A DNA stretch of 64,000 bases from Paraconiothyrium sp. Pb-2020 (lineage: Eukaryota > Ascomycota > Dothideomycetes > Pleosporales > Didymosphaeriaceae). Position 1 is the stretch's first letter, and each line of letters opens with the position of its first letter. Position numbers and translations under genes: made by a program. Below the pieces are notes generated by a model. It saw nothing but the letters and a program-made list of their open reading frames with translations. It was not told the DNA's origin and made no database searches. Below, in pieces: positions 47,141-58,110 of this stretch. The DNA is taken from assembly GCA_022419385.1 (NCBI GenBank), contig JAJUBI010000003.1, positions 1,612,001 to 1,676,000 of the forward strand, read 5' to 3'.

Positions 47141-47951
47141 ATGGTGGGCTTCCAGAAGCTCCTCACACTTTCGCTCATACCCGCCGTTGTCTTCGCGCTC
47201 CTCTCGTTCATTTCCATCATTCTCACCACACACTACTGGATCCTAACCGACTATTTCGTGGGCCGCTGGTTGAAGCGCAAGAGCCAGTTTCCCGAGAAGA
47301 ACAAATTCCCCTGGGACGATGTCATCGTCGACTACACCGAGGTGTCGACCAATGCCACGATAGCCTCGGGTTGCTTGTGTCTGGCGGCTGCAATAAACTG
47401 CATTATTGCGTACTCAAAGCTCAAGCCTAACACCATGGACCTGGATTACCACTCGGTACGCTTTTGCTCCCCACCATATCAATGGCCTGCGATGCTGACG
47501 GGACTGTAGCCTCTGAGGAGATTCTGGGTGGGAAGCGCCATCGGTATGTCACTGGTCGGTTTGTGTTCCGCTCTCGCCGCCCTCATCACCCACTTCACCG
47601 ACAAGGGCGATGACGAGTATGGCTGCACCACAACCACCGGAAAGACCAAAGATGGTGGTGTGCCGTTCACCAACATGATGTGCTCGCGCGAGTTTGCGAC
47701 GTGCAGGTTCATGGGCCCTGTGTATGACAAGGCGGGGTCGATCCCCAACATCAAGAGGTGGGCTGTGACTATTGCTTGCAACGAGGCTGTGAGTGTCCTT
47801 TTGTTGGAGAGCTGAGAGTAGATGTGCTGACTGGAGACAGGTCGCCGTGAAGTGGTTGCAGGTCATTCTTGTCATCAACGCGGCTCTCGTTATCGCTATG
47901 TTCGCTGCTCAGGCGGGAGTGAGGAGGAAGACCCGTTCCAAGGGCCTATAG
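47141..47951 (+). CDS. four-span membrane protein of unknown function (234 aa)
   Basis: Three exons: 47141-47455, 47510-47788, 47841-47951. Four hydrophobic helices lie at about 8-32, 73-92, 110-132 and 197-220. Between helices 3 and 4 is a polar loop with three cysteines (CTTTTGK, MMCSREFATC), suggesting an extracellular loop with disulfides. The C-terminus is short and basic (RRKTRSKGL), probably cytosolic. The layout resembles tetraspan/SUR7- or claudin-like fungal proteins, but I cannot name the family and assign no function. Splice sites are canonical, and all three exons keep the frame. Confidence 0.75.
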
Positions 47952-48906
47952 AAAGGGTGCCACGCGTAATCGGACACGTCAACAAACATGTCAACAGGCA
48001 GACGACGAATGGCCGTCTTGGCGGCACATGGGTGTGCACGCACAAGGGCGAAGACGGTGTGAACGTACGGGCACGACCGAAGTAAGAAGATAAGTCCCGG
48101 AAGGAGCGACGCGACGATGCTTCCTCGCGATACTGTGGATAGACGGCTGGCAGCTATGCTACTAGGTGTTTGGGGCCATATTTGGGCGGGATACTTGTCA
48201 TGGCAGCGTCAGGCTGGATAGCTGTTCGCTCGGTAATGATAATATTACACAACTCCAAACTTGCCTCTTCATCACGTCAATCCGTCACACGCTTGATGGT
48301 TAATCTGCGTACGCACTGATATGCAATGTCTAGGTCCCCGCCGTCCTCCCCCATTCGAAACCGCTTCCGTTGTCACATACTGCTTTCATTACTATGTCAA
48401 ATCAAGATTTTGGCGATACAAGTGCATTCGAAATACTTTACCTCACTTGCTCTTTTCGTTCCGCTGCATCGAGTGCGTCTCGCCCCTACATCGCTCTTAC
48501 ACATGTTACGCAGCAACCTCGAGCATTAGCATTGTTTCGACCAGGCGTGGGTGTCCAAGGAGGCGTGCATCACGCTGCAGCGACGATAATTGGAGCCAAT
48601 GTACGATTATTGGCATTACTGGGTGATGGGCTGTTGCGTCTCGAGAAATCTTTTCAACCATGACGTTGCAGGACCAAGCATCAATTTTCACCAGCTAGAT
48701 TAAACTGTATAGAGCTCATTCACCTGTTCTTTGACTGCGCAGCAAGAGTATATGAGTCCGTCACCCGTATCATTTCTACCACACCGCACACTCGTGTGCC
48801 TGCTCACTTTAGCACGCAACGGATCTACTCCCGGCGACACACGACACTATATCAATTTCTTCGATTATATTTTACAACCCGTCACAAGTCATATCAAGCT
48901 TCCGTC
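47952..48906. other. intergenic, no supported gene
   Basis: Short ORFs of 60-100 codons overlap on both strands at 48320-48690 but show no recognisable motif. The right end should be the promoter of the small basic-protein locus. Confidence 0.35.
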
Positions 48907-49372
48907 ATGCCTCCCAAGAAGGCTTCCGCAATGGCCCCCAAGAAGGGCCTGGCCGCCCTAGAAAATCTTCCGCTATATCTCCGAGGAAGTCCCCGGCCGC
49001 CCCAAATCCGCAGCCAAGTCCCCTGACGCAGAATCTAAGACAAAGGCCGCCTCCGTGTCATCAGATGACCCCTTCGCCAACGTCCCAGGCCACTTCCCAA
49101 ACTACCCGCGAGAGTACTCGTGCATACGCTCTACCAAAGACTGGTAAGTCGAAAGTCCCCTGCCCTTGCCTGCAACCCTAATGTTATCTGCAACGCTTGA
49201 ATGTGGTCGAGATCAACTTTGCTCTGGTGAGGTTCGCTGACGAATATAAAGGCCGGAGACTAAAGAAGAAGAAAAGGCGAGGAAGGAGAAGGTGGCGAAG
49301 GAGAAGTTGGGGGTGATGATCTGGGTGTTTGAGAAAAAGGAACAGGGGGGAAGGGGGAATGAGGTTGAGTGA
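48907..49372 (+). pseudogene. small basic-protein gene with two apparent one-base frame shifts
   Basis: The start MPPKKASAMAPKKGLA (48907) is in one frame. A Lys/Ser/Pro-rich segment RKSSAISPRKSPA is in a second frame (from about 48958). The segment AAKSPDAESKTKAAS onward is in a third frame (from about 49003). This third frame runs through DPFANVPGHFPNYPRE to a canonical GTAAGT donor at 49144, and exon 2 (49252-49372) ends GGRGNEVE. Composition is continuous across the frame changes, as if one base were lost at each of two sites next to homopolymers (CCCTAGAAAA and CGCCCCAAA). No GT donor is placed so that an intron could remove either shift. It is a decayed gene or a site of assembly error. 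Function unknown. Confidence 0.45.
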
Positions 49373-49626
49373 CTGGGGAGGCATATGGGGATGAGTGGTC
49401 ATTGTGAGCATGGATTATGACAACGGAGGATGGAGGCATGTCAGGGTGGTTATGCGTGTTTGGATCCGTTTCGGGGACCTCAGACTCGATGATTCGCGGA
49501 GGTGTTGTGAGGATGCGCACCATTCGCGAACTTCGTGAGTCGTTTTATGAAGCTCACGGTCTTGAATGTTGAATAAAGTGGATTATTCCACAGTTCGGTG
49601 CAGGACGCGTCATGGGATCGTGTTAT

Positions 49627-50552
49627 TCATGAGCGTGACTGTGATGTATTCATTTTCTTGGCTACGTGGTCTATTGCAGGCTGAAATTCCCTCTTGATCG
49701 TTACATTCGCTACTAATCTTTCCAGTACAACCATACGACTCTTCGTTTCGGCGACACGCCAATCGTAGTCGTATCCGCTCTGAGATTTACATGCCCCTTT
49801 CGAATGGATATCCCGTCCAAACCCGTCCGCGATAAACGCAAAGACGTCTTTCATCTGTTCTGCCGATGTAAACTGCTTTTCTAGATCTTCCCACTTTGAT
49901 TTGAAGACTACAACTACCTTCTCTATGTTCCGACGGAGCTTCATAATGTACTCGAACATTGTAGCATCATCCGCAACCGGGTGTGCCTGTGAGAACGGCC
50001 CATGCCTCCGGGCGTTCGGGTCATGGCGAAGTTGCAAGCTAATCTCGAAATTCTTGAGATACGAGCGTGTTTCCCTCTCAAGCTTGCGACTATCGCCCGC
50101 ACTCGTTTATAAATGTCCCGTATAGAATGCATGAAGGTCCGTACTGTAAATGTCCAGATGTAGCGTTTGGTTGCTATAGAAGTACTTGGTGAGCTCTGCA
50201 TGTAGCTGACTGGAGGTTCGAAAAGCTGTTTAGTAGTACTGTGGCTGTACAAAACTTTTAGGAGGCTTCAGGTGGGTGATCTTTAGATAGAGAAGGTGGA
50301 GAAGAAATGCAGTAGACTTTTAGTCTGAGTTCAGTCGGTAGGTTAAGGAAGCGAAAAGGTAGGACTGTGATTGTTCAGCCTGGGATCAAGACATTTTATG
50401 CCGCGAGGTGATTTACCGCTTTTAAGAGCAGCATAGAATTTGAAGCGTAGTGAAGTTGTGGAGATCTTCTCGAATTCTGGACGTAGCTGCAGTACTTCTG
50501 AGGGGGTTGTGTTGCGAGATTTTTGAGGGTTTGATTGGCGGAGCACAGTCAC
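49627..50552 (-). pseudogene. decayed F-box-like/2EXR-type gene
   Basis: Reading down the minus strand, a 69-codon frame (50552-50343) ends in SPTFSLP. One base out of register, within a TTTT run near 50362, the sequence continues FRFLNLPTELRLKVYC, the F-box-like opening of a large fungal family. After a stop and a plausible intron acceptor near 50230 it reads FRTSSQLHAELTKYFY. It then meets an in-frame TAA (about 50112) and resumes ERETRSYLKNFEISLQL, running open to a stop at 49627. No intact start codon was found. The TAA could derive from CAA by a CpA-to-TpA change, the type made by repeat-induced point mutation. Total lesions: one frame shift, one or more stops and a lost start. Confidence 0.55.
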
Positions 50553-51620
50553 ATATACTCGACCCTAAAGTTATGTCTTGTAATTATCGATCAAGATTGC
50601 TCATATATATGGCAACTTAGTATAGTGTCCATGATCGTCTGAAGCGTTCCCGATTTCTCCGTACCCATAAGTTCACTTAAGGGAATCGCGTCTAAGTCTA
50701 GCTGCATGTGTCGCTCAGGTGGCAGCAAAGCAAGTAGGGTGTCAGACGCGCGCAGTTGAGCAATTGCTGTGCCTGATGTGCCTTTTCGTGGTCAAGTCAC
50801 AACGCCGGCTCCACGAGCAAGCGATGTATTCTCATATTATTAGTTTCTATCATTTCATGTATATATACATATAAATTGTCTATATTGACACTAGGAGGAG
50901 TTTTGTTGCCATGAAGATTCGACATCTATAGAGAGTGCTTTTTCCAAGCATCTGTGACCAATAAGGTGACTGATGAGGCCCATCATGTCAGTTCCTGTAA
51001 AGTGATGCCGGTATACACAAATACTCGAGTAATTTATAGTCTATGGTCCATACTTCATTTGCAAAGTTTCACTATACAGAGGCTAGCGTGAAATCATTTC
51101 CTGTGATAGCGAGAATTGACACCGCCACTCCTTTATTCCACGATGATAACAGTATTCATGCCCTGTACACAATAGTTCTCTTAACAACCACGAATTTGCT
51201 GCCACCACAGCTGCGGCAGGGAGTGGGCCCTTATCGTCGGCCGCGTAAAGATCGCCGGTTCCGGACCATCTTGGCTCTCTGATTATCTTACATGATGCGG
51301 AAGAGAATACACAGGCACTATAACTTCGTTAGGAAACGGCCACATGAAACGTCAGTGAGAAACTTACTAGCAGTGTCTGCCATGACGCACAAGAGAAACA
51401 TAGGTCTTCTCACGCTCTTCATCTAGAGGAGGTATACAAAGTCTGTAGGCCGATGTATATGTGGTGAGCTTATTCCTCGTCGCGCCGCATGTGACACCAG
51501 AAAATATGCTGCAACTCCCATGTTTGAGTGAAGCATTGGGCTCTGAGGCAACCGTGCTCTTATGTAACCTCGTATGAACAGAGCCGATAACAAATCGGAT
51601 ATCGCAACTTCGATATGTCC
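50553..51620. other. intergenic, contains repeat copy 2
   Basis: About 1 kb with no recognised gene. AT-rich near 50840-50880. It contains the second copy of the degenerate repeat (50875-50987). Confidence 0.4.
50875..50987. repeat. degenerate dispersed repeat, copy 2
   Basis: Counterpart of 986-1100 in the same orientation, with about 70-75 % identity by eye. It lies just beyond the decayed F-box-like locus. It has no intact coding frame. Confidence 0.4.
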
Positions 51621-52828
51621 TCAATCTATAGCGAAGCGTCGGGCTTGCTCGGGCGCAACCACTACGTTGTGATTCAGACGTTGGAAATGGTAGTCGTTTT
51701 CAAACTCATTGTTGGGCCTCTTGTGTTGAATCTGGCTCAACACGAGCGGTTTCAGCCCCTTCCGGAAATTGACGAAGCAAATTGATCCGACCGAGAAAGC
51801 AATTGCAGAAAAGCCCAATGCAACGGAAGCAAGGAAGACCATTTCGTCTTTGAGCAATGTCTGCGCAAGCATCGAAGAACCATTCAGGATGATGATTCTG
51901 CTCACGAGATAGACCATCTCGGCCGCATGCCCCAACTGAGAAAGGAATTAGTCTATGTGCGGGTGAATAGGAGACGCGAACTTACAAGCACAAATATCAT
52001 GGCAATGCGATATTCGACGCGCACGAAAACGACGGCAAGGCCGACATGTATGAGAGCGGCTGGTATGATAGCCATAGTCAAGGAGAACTCAGGTTCCACA
52101 TAGTGTACATCAACGAGATCATACAAGAGTATAAAAGCGATGATAAAGAATGGCGTAAACTTGAGGATGACCAGGTAGACCTGCGCATGTTTAATGGGCT
52201 GGTTGAATGCTATGGAGATTTGACTCACTTGATACGCGAAGTATCGAAGACGCATCTTCCGATCAGGACTGACTTGCTCATACAATGCCCAAGAAAACTC
52301 TCGGTACAGACCATATGCAAGTCCACACATGGCAACGGTGCAAAGACACGAAATGATGATGCAAGTGATTAGTGCGGGGGACACATGGTCCCAGAACCTC
52401 CAATCGTACTTAGCGAACGGCGTTCCATACATATCATGGTTGACCAGGATTCTAGCATTGGCATTCTTGATTTGACCGTACTGCATGACTGTTGCTATGG
52501 ATAAGCATACATTGCAGATGCATTGCACGAAAAGCTGGATGTTGTTCTTGATACGGTATGCATCCAGGGTGAGAACCAATTGGTAGAGTGCTCCTAGAGT
52601 CGTGGTGCCAAGTGTGAGAGGCGTCACGTACGCGAGCGGCACTTGGTAAACAACAGAATTCACCCATTGCAGATACACGACCAGCACCGTGCTGTAGGAG
52701 TTCATCAGCTGATGAGTTTGTACGAAGGACAATACTTACACCTGCACAGGAATAATAACGACAGCTTGCGTAGCAGTCGACCCGAAATAGGCCCATTCCA
52801 ACTTCGAATGCGGGGCCCACGAAGGCAT
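51621..52828 (-). CDS. integral membrane protein with 7-8 helices, unknown function (369 aa)
   Basis: Three exons: 52828-52740, 52691-51986, 51935-51621. The first intron is resolved by using the second AG, which gives PVQVTVLVVYLQWVN; the nearer AG would cause an immediate stop. Hydrophobic segments occur at about 13-37, 44-70, 82-100, 128-155, 190-212, 222-245, 250-280 and 287-312. Loops are short, and the C-terminus (about 45 residues) is polar. A tyrosine and charged-residue pattern in the loops does not match known transporter signatures that I recognise. A fungal-specific 7-TM protein is likely, possibly receptor-like. No function is assigned. Confidence 0.72.
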
Positions 52829-53637
52829 GTCTTACGATGGAACAGCTCCTTTATATGAGCAGTTCTATGCGACGTGCGTTGATGGCAAAGATTGAATCGC
52901 TGACGCTCGTTGCTGCGCGTCCCAATGTGATGGTTGCGAGAACATCCAATTCAGGAGCAAGCCAAGCATCGCCAGTCCAAAAAAGTGTTCATGCAGCTTT
53001 ACTGCATTCGGGTGCTGGTGCACGAGGCTGAGGCACTGCGCCACCGATCGGCAGCCGAGAAACCGCCTTTAAGACTGTCCCGTGTCCCGTTACTCGGCTC
53101 CACATTTTGTTGGGTTTCGCTGGAAAGGACCGAATCTTGGACCAGAGGTGGGCGCGTTCTTCATGTTTCGTTTTGACATTGAACAGCCTTGTACCTAGAC
53201 ACCACAGATAATGCAACTGTATGTTTTACGACCCGCCCGAATGCCGGATGCGCGGTTCTTTGTGATTATTTCATACTGTACTTTCTCCGAGCTCCACCCA
53301 GGTCAAGAAGAGGAGCGGATCAATACATGGGAACATTCGAAGGGATAAACCCAAGTCCTCGACCCGGTCGGATCAAGAAAACCACTCACAGTGCCTCGCA
53401 ACTGTTGCACTGTTAGTTTGTATTTTTGATCATCGTTTGAAGCGACGATTAGACACTAGACCTTCACCGCTATTAAGACATGTTCTCGAATCATCTTCCT
53501 CGTACGAACAACAATAATTGCACTCGCAAAGTTGAAAATAGGGAGTCATCATATATCAGCAGGTTGGATGATCCCGGTCACCTAGATATTGCCCTACAGA
53601 TGATATTCGTTACGAACCTCCCAGTCAACAGCCATGA
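52829..53637. other. intergenic, no gene seen
   Basis: An 809-bp gap between two minus-strand genes, containing the membrane-protein promoter and the flavoprotein 3' flank. Only short ORFs are present. Confidence 0.4.
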
Positions 53638-54886
53638 TCAAATCTCAAAACTTTCTCTTGCGTGCGTAACATCACCGGGTTCGTTCATTCTCGCCCAGAG
53701 CTCCTGCAGCTCATCTGCCCCTACATCTCGCTTGCCTGCCGCTGCAATCTGCGCAAAAGAGTTTTCGCGCTCAAGCTGGACTGCTCCTTATCAGTGACTT
53801 GACCTAAACATGATGGCTGTTACACTAACCATGAAGAAATACCGCAGTGCGTTTTCCGCTGAAGAAAGCGTGTGGTACATTCGTTACATTGTCCGAATTA
53901 GCATCGCCGATAGCAAAGATCCCAGGGATATTGGTGACCAGTCCTCCTGCACCGTCGGCAGCCAGTTTGTTACCGTATAGTTGAACACCTGCATTTTCGC
54001 CGACCTTGGACTTTTGCTCAGACGGGAAGTCTGCAAAGAAAGCGTTTCGCAATATGGGGTTCTTGTTGTCTGTGAAATCAACCTGGAAGAGATCATGCTC
54101 AGGATGTGTTGGTAGGCTCGGGTCCGCATAGGGCGTTGCACCGTCTCTGAGCCGCGTGATAGAAGCCAGCGTGCGGTTCTCAATCTTCACGTTCAGTAAT
54201 TTCAGGTATTTCTCCCATCCTGGGAGTTTTCCCTCCGTGATTGCGCGGTTTGCGGGGGTATCAGTGCCGTTGACGAAGAGAACAATGTCCGTGTTCAATG
54301 TGAGAATTTCGCGGACACTTGTCACCGCACTATCGAGGCGCGCGAGGATGCCGAGATCTTGATCGGCATGTTCATGGCCGTCGCACCAGGGACACCAGTA
54401 GATGCCCTTGCCCCAGTTCTCGGCAAGTCCAGTCGTAGAGGGTAGAATGTCTCGCATGCCTGTTGCCAGAACCACCTTGCGAGTGGTGAACGAAACCGAC
54501 TTGTTGCCTGGGTAGTCGGCTAGTACTTTGAAGAAGGTATTATTCTTTTGGGGTTGGACCTCTGTCACTGTGCCATTGACGAGGTCCACCGTTCCATAGT
54601 CGCTGATTTGCGTTCTTGCTGCGAAACGAAGCCAGGCCGGTGTTACACCGTCAAATCCTAGAACGTCGTGTGCGTGTCTTGTTGGGTCATTCCTGTATTC
54701 TCCTGAGTCGATTAGAAGAACGTTACGCCGGACTCGCGCGAGCCCGCTTGTCGCTGCTAATCCAGCTGGACCTCCGCCTATGACAATGGCATCATAGTCC
54801 GCCTGCACGGCTGGCGCAAGAGCAGGCGCCGAGTGGACTGCCGGAGCTATGAGCAGGCAGATGCGTAGTATGCTGCGGAAAATCAT
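53638..54886 (-). CDS. secreted/ER thioredoxin-reductase-like FAD disulfide oxidoreductase with CPWC site
   Basis: Two exons, 54886-53830 and 53786-53638, give 401 residues. Residues 1-19 form a signal peptide. The FAD-binding motif VIGGGPAGLAA lies near residue 35 and ATGMRD near 141. The redox-active disulfide is CPWC (Cys165, Cys168) in the place of CxxC in thioredoxin reductases and GliT-type enzymes. The usual second GGGxxA dinucleotide motif is degenerate (LGILARLDSAV). The FAD-terminal motif GDANSDNVTNVPHA is intact. The second exon, found by splicing GTTAGT to TAAG, adds a polar helix ending in RESFEI. NVT, NGT and NRT sequons support passage through the ER. It should reduce or oxidise a disulfide outside the cytosol; the substrate is unknown. 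Confidence 0.85.
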
Positions 54887-55448
54887 TTTGGACTGGTTTC
54901 GATCCCGGGTTGTGACTATTTGCGCTGGTCAAGGATGGAATGAGCGATATCCGAGAAGAGTTGGGGCAGCCTCCTCCTACAATTGACCGACACGTACTGC
55001 GCACACAATGCTCAAATAAGTTTTGCTTGATTTGAGTCCAGCCGGAGTTCCGGAAATTGCCAGAATCCATTGGCACCTTAATAGCTGCATATGCCCAATC
55101 TGGGTGCACGACATAACCAAGCAGAGCCAAAAAGTGAGCCATGCTCAATGACGCAATGGGATCCTGGACAGACTTTACACATAGTTGCACACCCAATATT
55201 TCCCTGCATGCACGCGTGCAAATCAGATTCGCGCGTCTCGCACCCTGAACGCAGTTGTGGTAAAATACTCTGGGAACCTCGATATGTACGAACGCAAACT
55301 ATAGCTCCAGGTTCGGCGAGCGTCATTCTATGCAGACTCGAGAAGTCGTCGTGTGGAATCGAAAGAAGTTCTTATCAAGGTGTTGAAAGCCTCAAAACTT
55401 CGCGACTTCTTTGCTAAAGCACCACTTGACGGCTACAGAGGCACACAC
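54887..55448. other. intergenic, no gene seen
   Basis: The flavoprotein promoter and upstream sequence. No motif-bearing ORF was recognised. Confidence 0.35.
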
Positions 55449-55781
55449 ATGCGTGCAGAAACAATGCATAAGAAGCTGAAGTGGCGCCTCGACCGGGTAG
55501 ATCCGTGTGCAGATCTGCGTTGCACGGCAGAGCGGCGTACAATGCACATGCTACATGATTATGATCGCCGTAAGCTGCGTCTCCATCCTTACCATACCTA
55601 CCGCAAGAAATCCGCGCACCCAAAGAGTCTGAAGGCGAGGTCTGTATTAGCTATCTGCCCGACTGTGACAGAAGGGCAGTTGGAAGCACTTCTTCGTATA
55701 ATAGCTGGGATGATGCAGAAAGAATTGGATGTGCGATGGAAAGGAGGCCATGAGTGTTGGAGGATCGCTCGGATGCCTTAG
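55449..55781 (+). CDS. uncertain ORF, hypothetical protein (110 aa from first ATG)
   Basis: An open frame runs well upstream of 55353 to a stop at 55779-55781, but its first ATG is at 55449. Residues are mixed and moderately basic, with a helical-looking end (TEGQLEALLRIIAGMMQKEL). There is no signal peptide, membrane helix or known motif. It may be the last exon of an unrecognised gene or chance. Listed because it is one of the longer unexplained frames in this region. Confidence 0.2.
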   Translation: MRAETMHKKLKWRLDRVDPCADLRCTAERRTMHMLHDYDRRKLRLHPYHTYRKKSAHPKSLKARSVLAICPTVTEGQLEALLRIIAGMMQKELDVRWKGGHECWRIARMP

Positions 55782-55899
55782 CGGGCACTAACCGCTAGTA
55801 ATCAGGGCGTACAATTGGCCACACTAGCGACTGACTCTGGGCCAAGTATCTGCGGGACTGTTTGAAGGGGCATCTCCCAACAGATCTCAGATCACAGGA

Positions 55900-56010
55900 C
55901 CAGATCAGGAACCATTGGGACGCAAGGACAACTGATCCGGAATTGTTGCTACACACCTGGGCATGCAGTCGGCCGAGTTTCAAGCCTTGGCTGATCGCCT
56001 CCTGATCTGG
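55900..56010. repeat. inverted repeat, 11-bp arms
   Basis: CCAGATCAGGA at 55900-55910 is the exact reverse complement of TCCTGATCTGG at 56000-56010, with an 89-bp spacer. It could form a hairpin or mark an old small element. No target-site duplication was evident. Confidence 0.5.
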
Positions 56011-56339
56011 CCGAATCAAGAAAGTGATCGCAGCTCTAATATTCGCAATTTGGACAGAATGAATTTCGCAACGGCAAGCCCAGAAGGATCGAAGCCAGAG
56101 ACCAGATATACCTAATACCCGGGAATGCAGGCCCTACCAGCAGGAGGTATCAACTGATGATCATCATCGAAAAGCGCAAGGAAGATGAGGGAAAGCAGGA
56201 GCCGGATTGTACGAGTAGCGCTTACGGTGAAGCTGCAGACGAAGGGGAAGAGCATGCCATTTTCGAATTGGCGGGGAGGAATAAGGCTGGGCAGAGTGAG
56301 TAACTGACAGTGGCTGCGAGCGACAGCTCTCTACCGCTC

Positions 56340-56354
56340 AAAAAAAAAAAAAAA
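56340..56354. repeat. A15 homopolymer tract
   Basis: Fifteen consecutive A on the plus strand in a gene-free interval. Comparable to the A17 tract at 17948. Confidence 0.9.
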
Positions 56355-58110
56355 CAGCCTCCATAGGAAAGTGTCAGGCTGGGTATAGGCCGTGCTCCAA
56401 GAACGAGAGGGTTGCTATTCTATGGACATAGTCAAAAAGGTCAGGTAACTTCAAACTAGCTGAAGCCATTGATGATACGTGGAGACGACTAGCTCTCGCA
56501 AAAATCTAACGCAATATCGCAGAATACCGTATCATAGCACAATCTGTTGGCTATCTGTGACAACAGCAACTTGTCTCCCTCTAAAACGTGGACTCCACAT
56601 GGACACACTGTTTTGTTTAATTTTTCAAAGCGGCAGTACCGTCACGGACCACTCCTACATTGACACTTCTCACAGCGCTAAGCACTCCACAGCTCTACAT
56701 CCCAGTGTCCACATGCATCCATAGATAACGAACCTAATTGCGTGTTATCAAGATCATTCTCACCACGTAGACTTGCAGCGTGTCCGCAACGCCGCGCTTC
56801 TCTATATCTACCGGCAAGCTTACGCAGATGGCGCACTGATAATCCAGGTCGAAACATTGCATCTAGCAGAAACTGACAGAAGCCACTATACTGTTGAGAA
56901 ATATACTTCCCAAGTACGTACAACTTACCGTAGCATGCCATACTGGAACCGCAACCGCATTGCCAGCTGGGACGATGGCTTCCACGGAGGCAACGTTGCT
57001 TGGGCGCACGCCAATGGTAACCAACCTGAGCACCAAGCCAGACGGACTGCCAGACATCTCCGTGGCTTGTCCGATAATTACCACGATGTTCGCAATGCGC
57101 CTCATATGGGTGAGGGGCGTGGTCCCCGTAGGCCACGGGGTACATTCAGTATGTATGCGCACAACGGGAACGATAGACCGTGGGGCGCTGGACGGAGGAG
57201 ATGGTGAAGAGGTCCTGGGGCGAAGGCCGATAAGGTGGAATGGTTAGGACCTCCGATGCCCTGCTTTCCGACTGCATGGGATTAAGGCAGAAATGTAGCT
57301 CAGGTCATCTTATCTCTTGAATAATGCGCGTGGTTATATTTCGCTTCGTGAAAAGTCGTCGTACAGGCAACATGGGAGAGGCTTTGCCACTACTATTCGA
57401 TACAACTGCCAGATTCTCATGACCATTTGTCTATGTAAAATGTTTTTGGATGAGAGATAGTAAACACCACACTGCGACCCAACGTATAGCTCGTGGCCTA
57501 AGCGTCAATCGCGCGGACTATCTGACTCACCTGCCAGACACTCGTTCGTGTCTCCGTAACATAAGACTTGTAGCTAACGCATACACCTATACTAGCGACG
57601 CGCGTTCTTAGCTTCACATCTTACCGCCAAGTCCGCGGCATACACGCATTACTTCTTACCAAAGAACTCAATAGCAACGGTAGATACCAATGATTTGCCT
57701 AACCAATCACGGATTATAGCGACCCATACCGGCCAAATCGACAACCATGTGCCATTACAGCTGCCAACTCCAAACGCCACACCCCTGGCGTCTACTCACT
57801 ACACTGACACAACTCCAAGCTGAAACGAAGCCAAACGATAGCTCCAACACTTGGACGCTATCTCCTATCTAGAAAAATGCACCCGCCGGCAGTCCCACCG
57901 ACTAAGACAATACCCTTGAAGCCAGCCCCACGAGCGCGTCTATAGTCTAGCCTAGCGGTAACGAGAGTGGGGTATCATCGCTATGATTGCTTCGCAGCAG
58001 TAGATGAGAGAGGAATGAAGAATACAAGATGTCGAAAGGAAGAAAAGGTCCCGAAGGCGAACATGAAGGGGAAGGGACAGACAATTTGACGCCAATGGAA
58101 AGGCTGAAAG

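Larger units (their letters stand above)
55782..58110. other. 2.3-kb region without supported gene
   Basis: Overlapping open frames occur on both strands at 56678-57247 (up to 155 codons), but none carries a motif I recognise. An 11-bp inverted repeat lies at 55900-56010 and an A15 tract at 56340-56354. A 48-codon ORF at 56158 is rich in Glu/Lys and of unknown status. Confidence 0.35.

Noticed and set aside
56678..57247. Overlapping ORFs of 99-155 codons on both strands
   Set aside because: All frames are open at once, a sign of chance in this composition. No motif in any of them.
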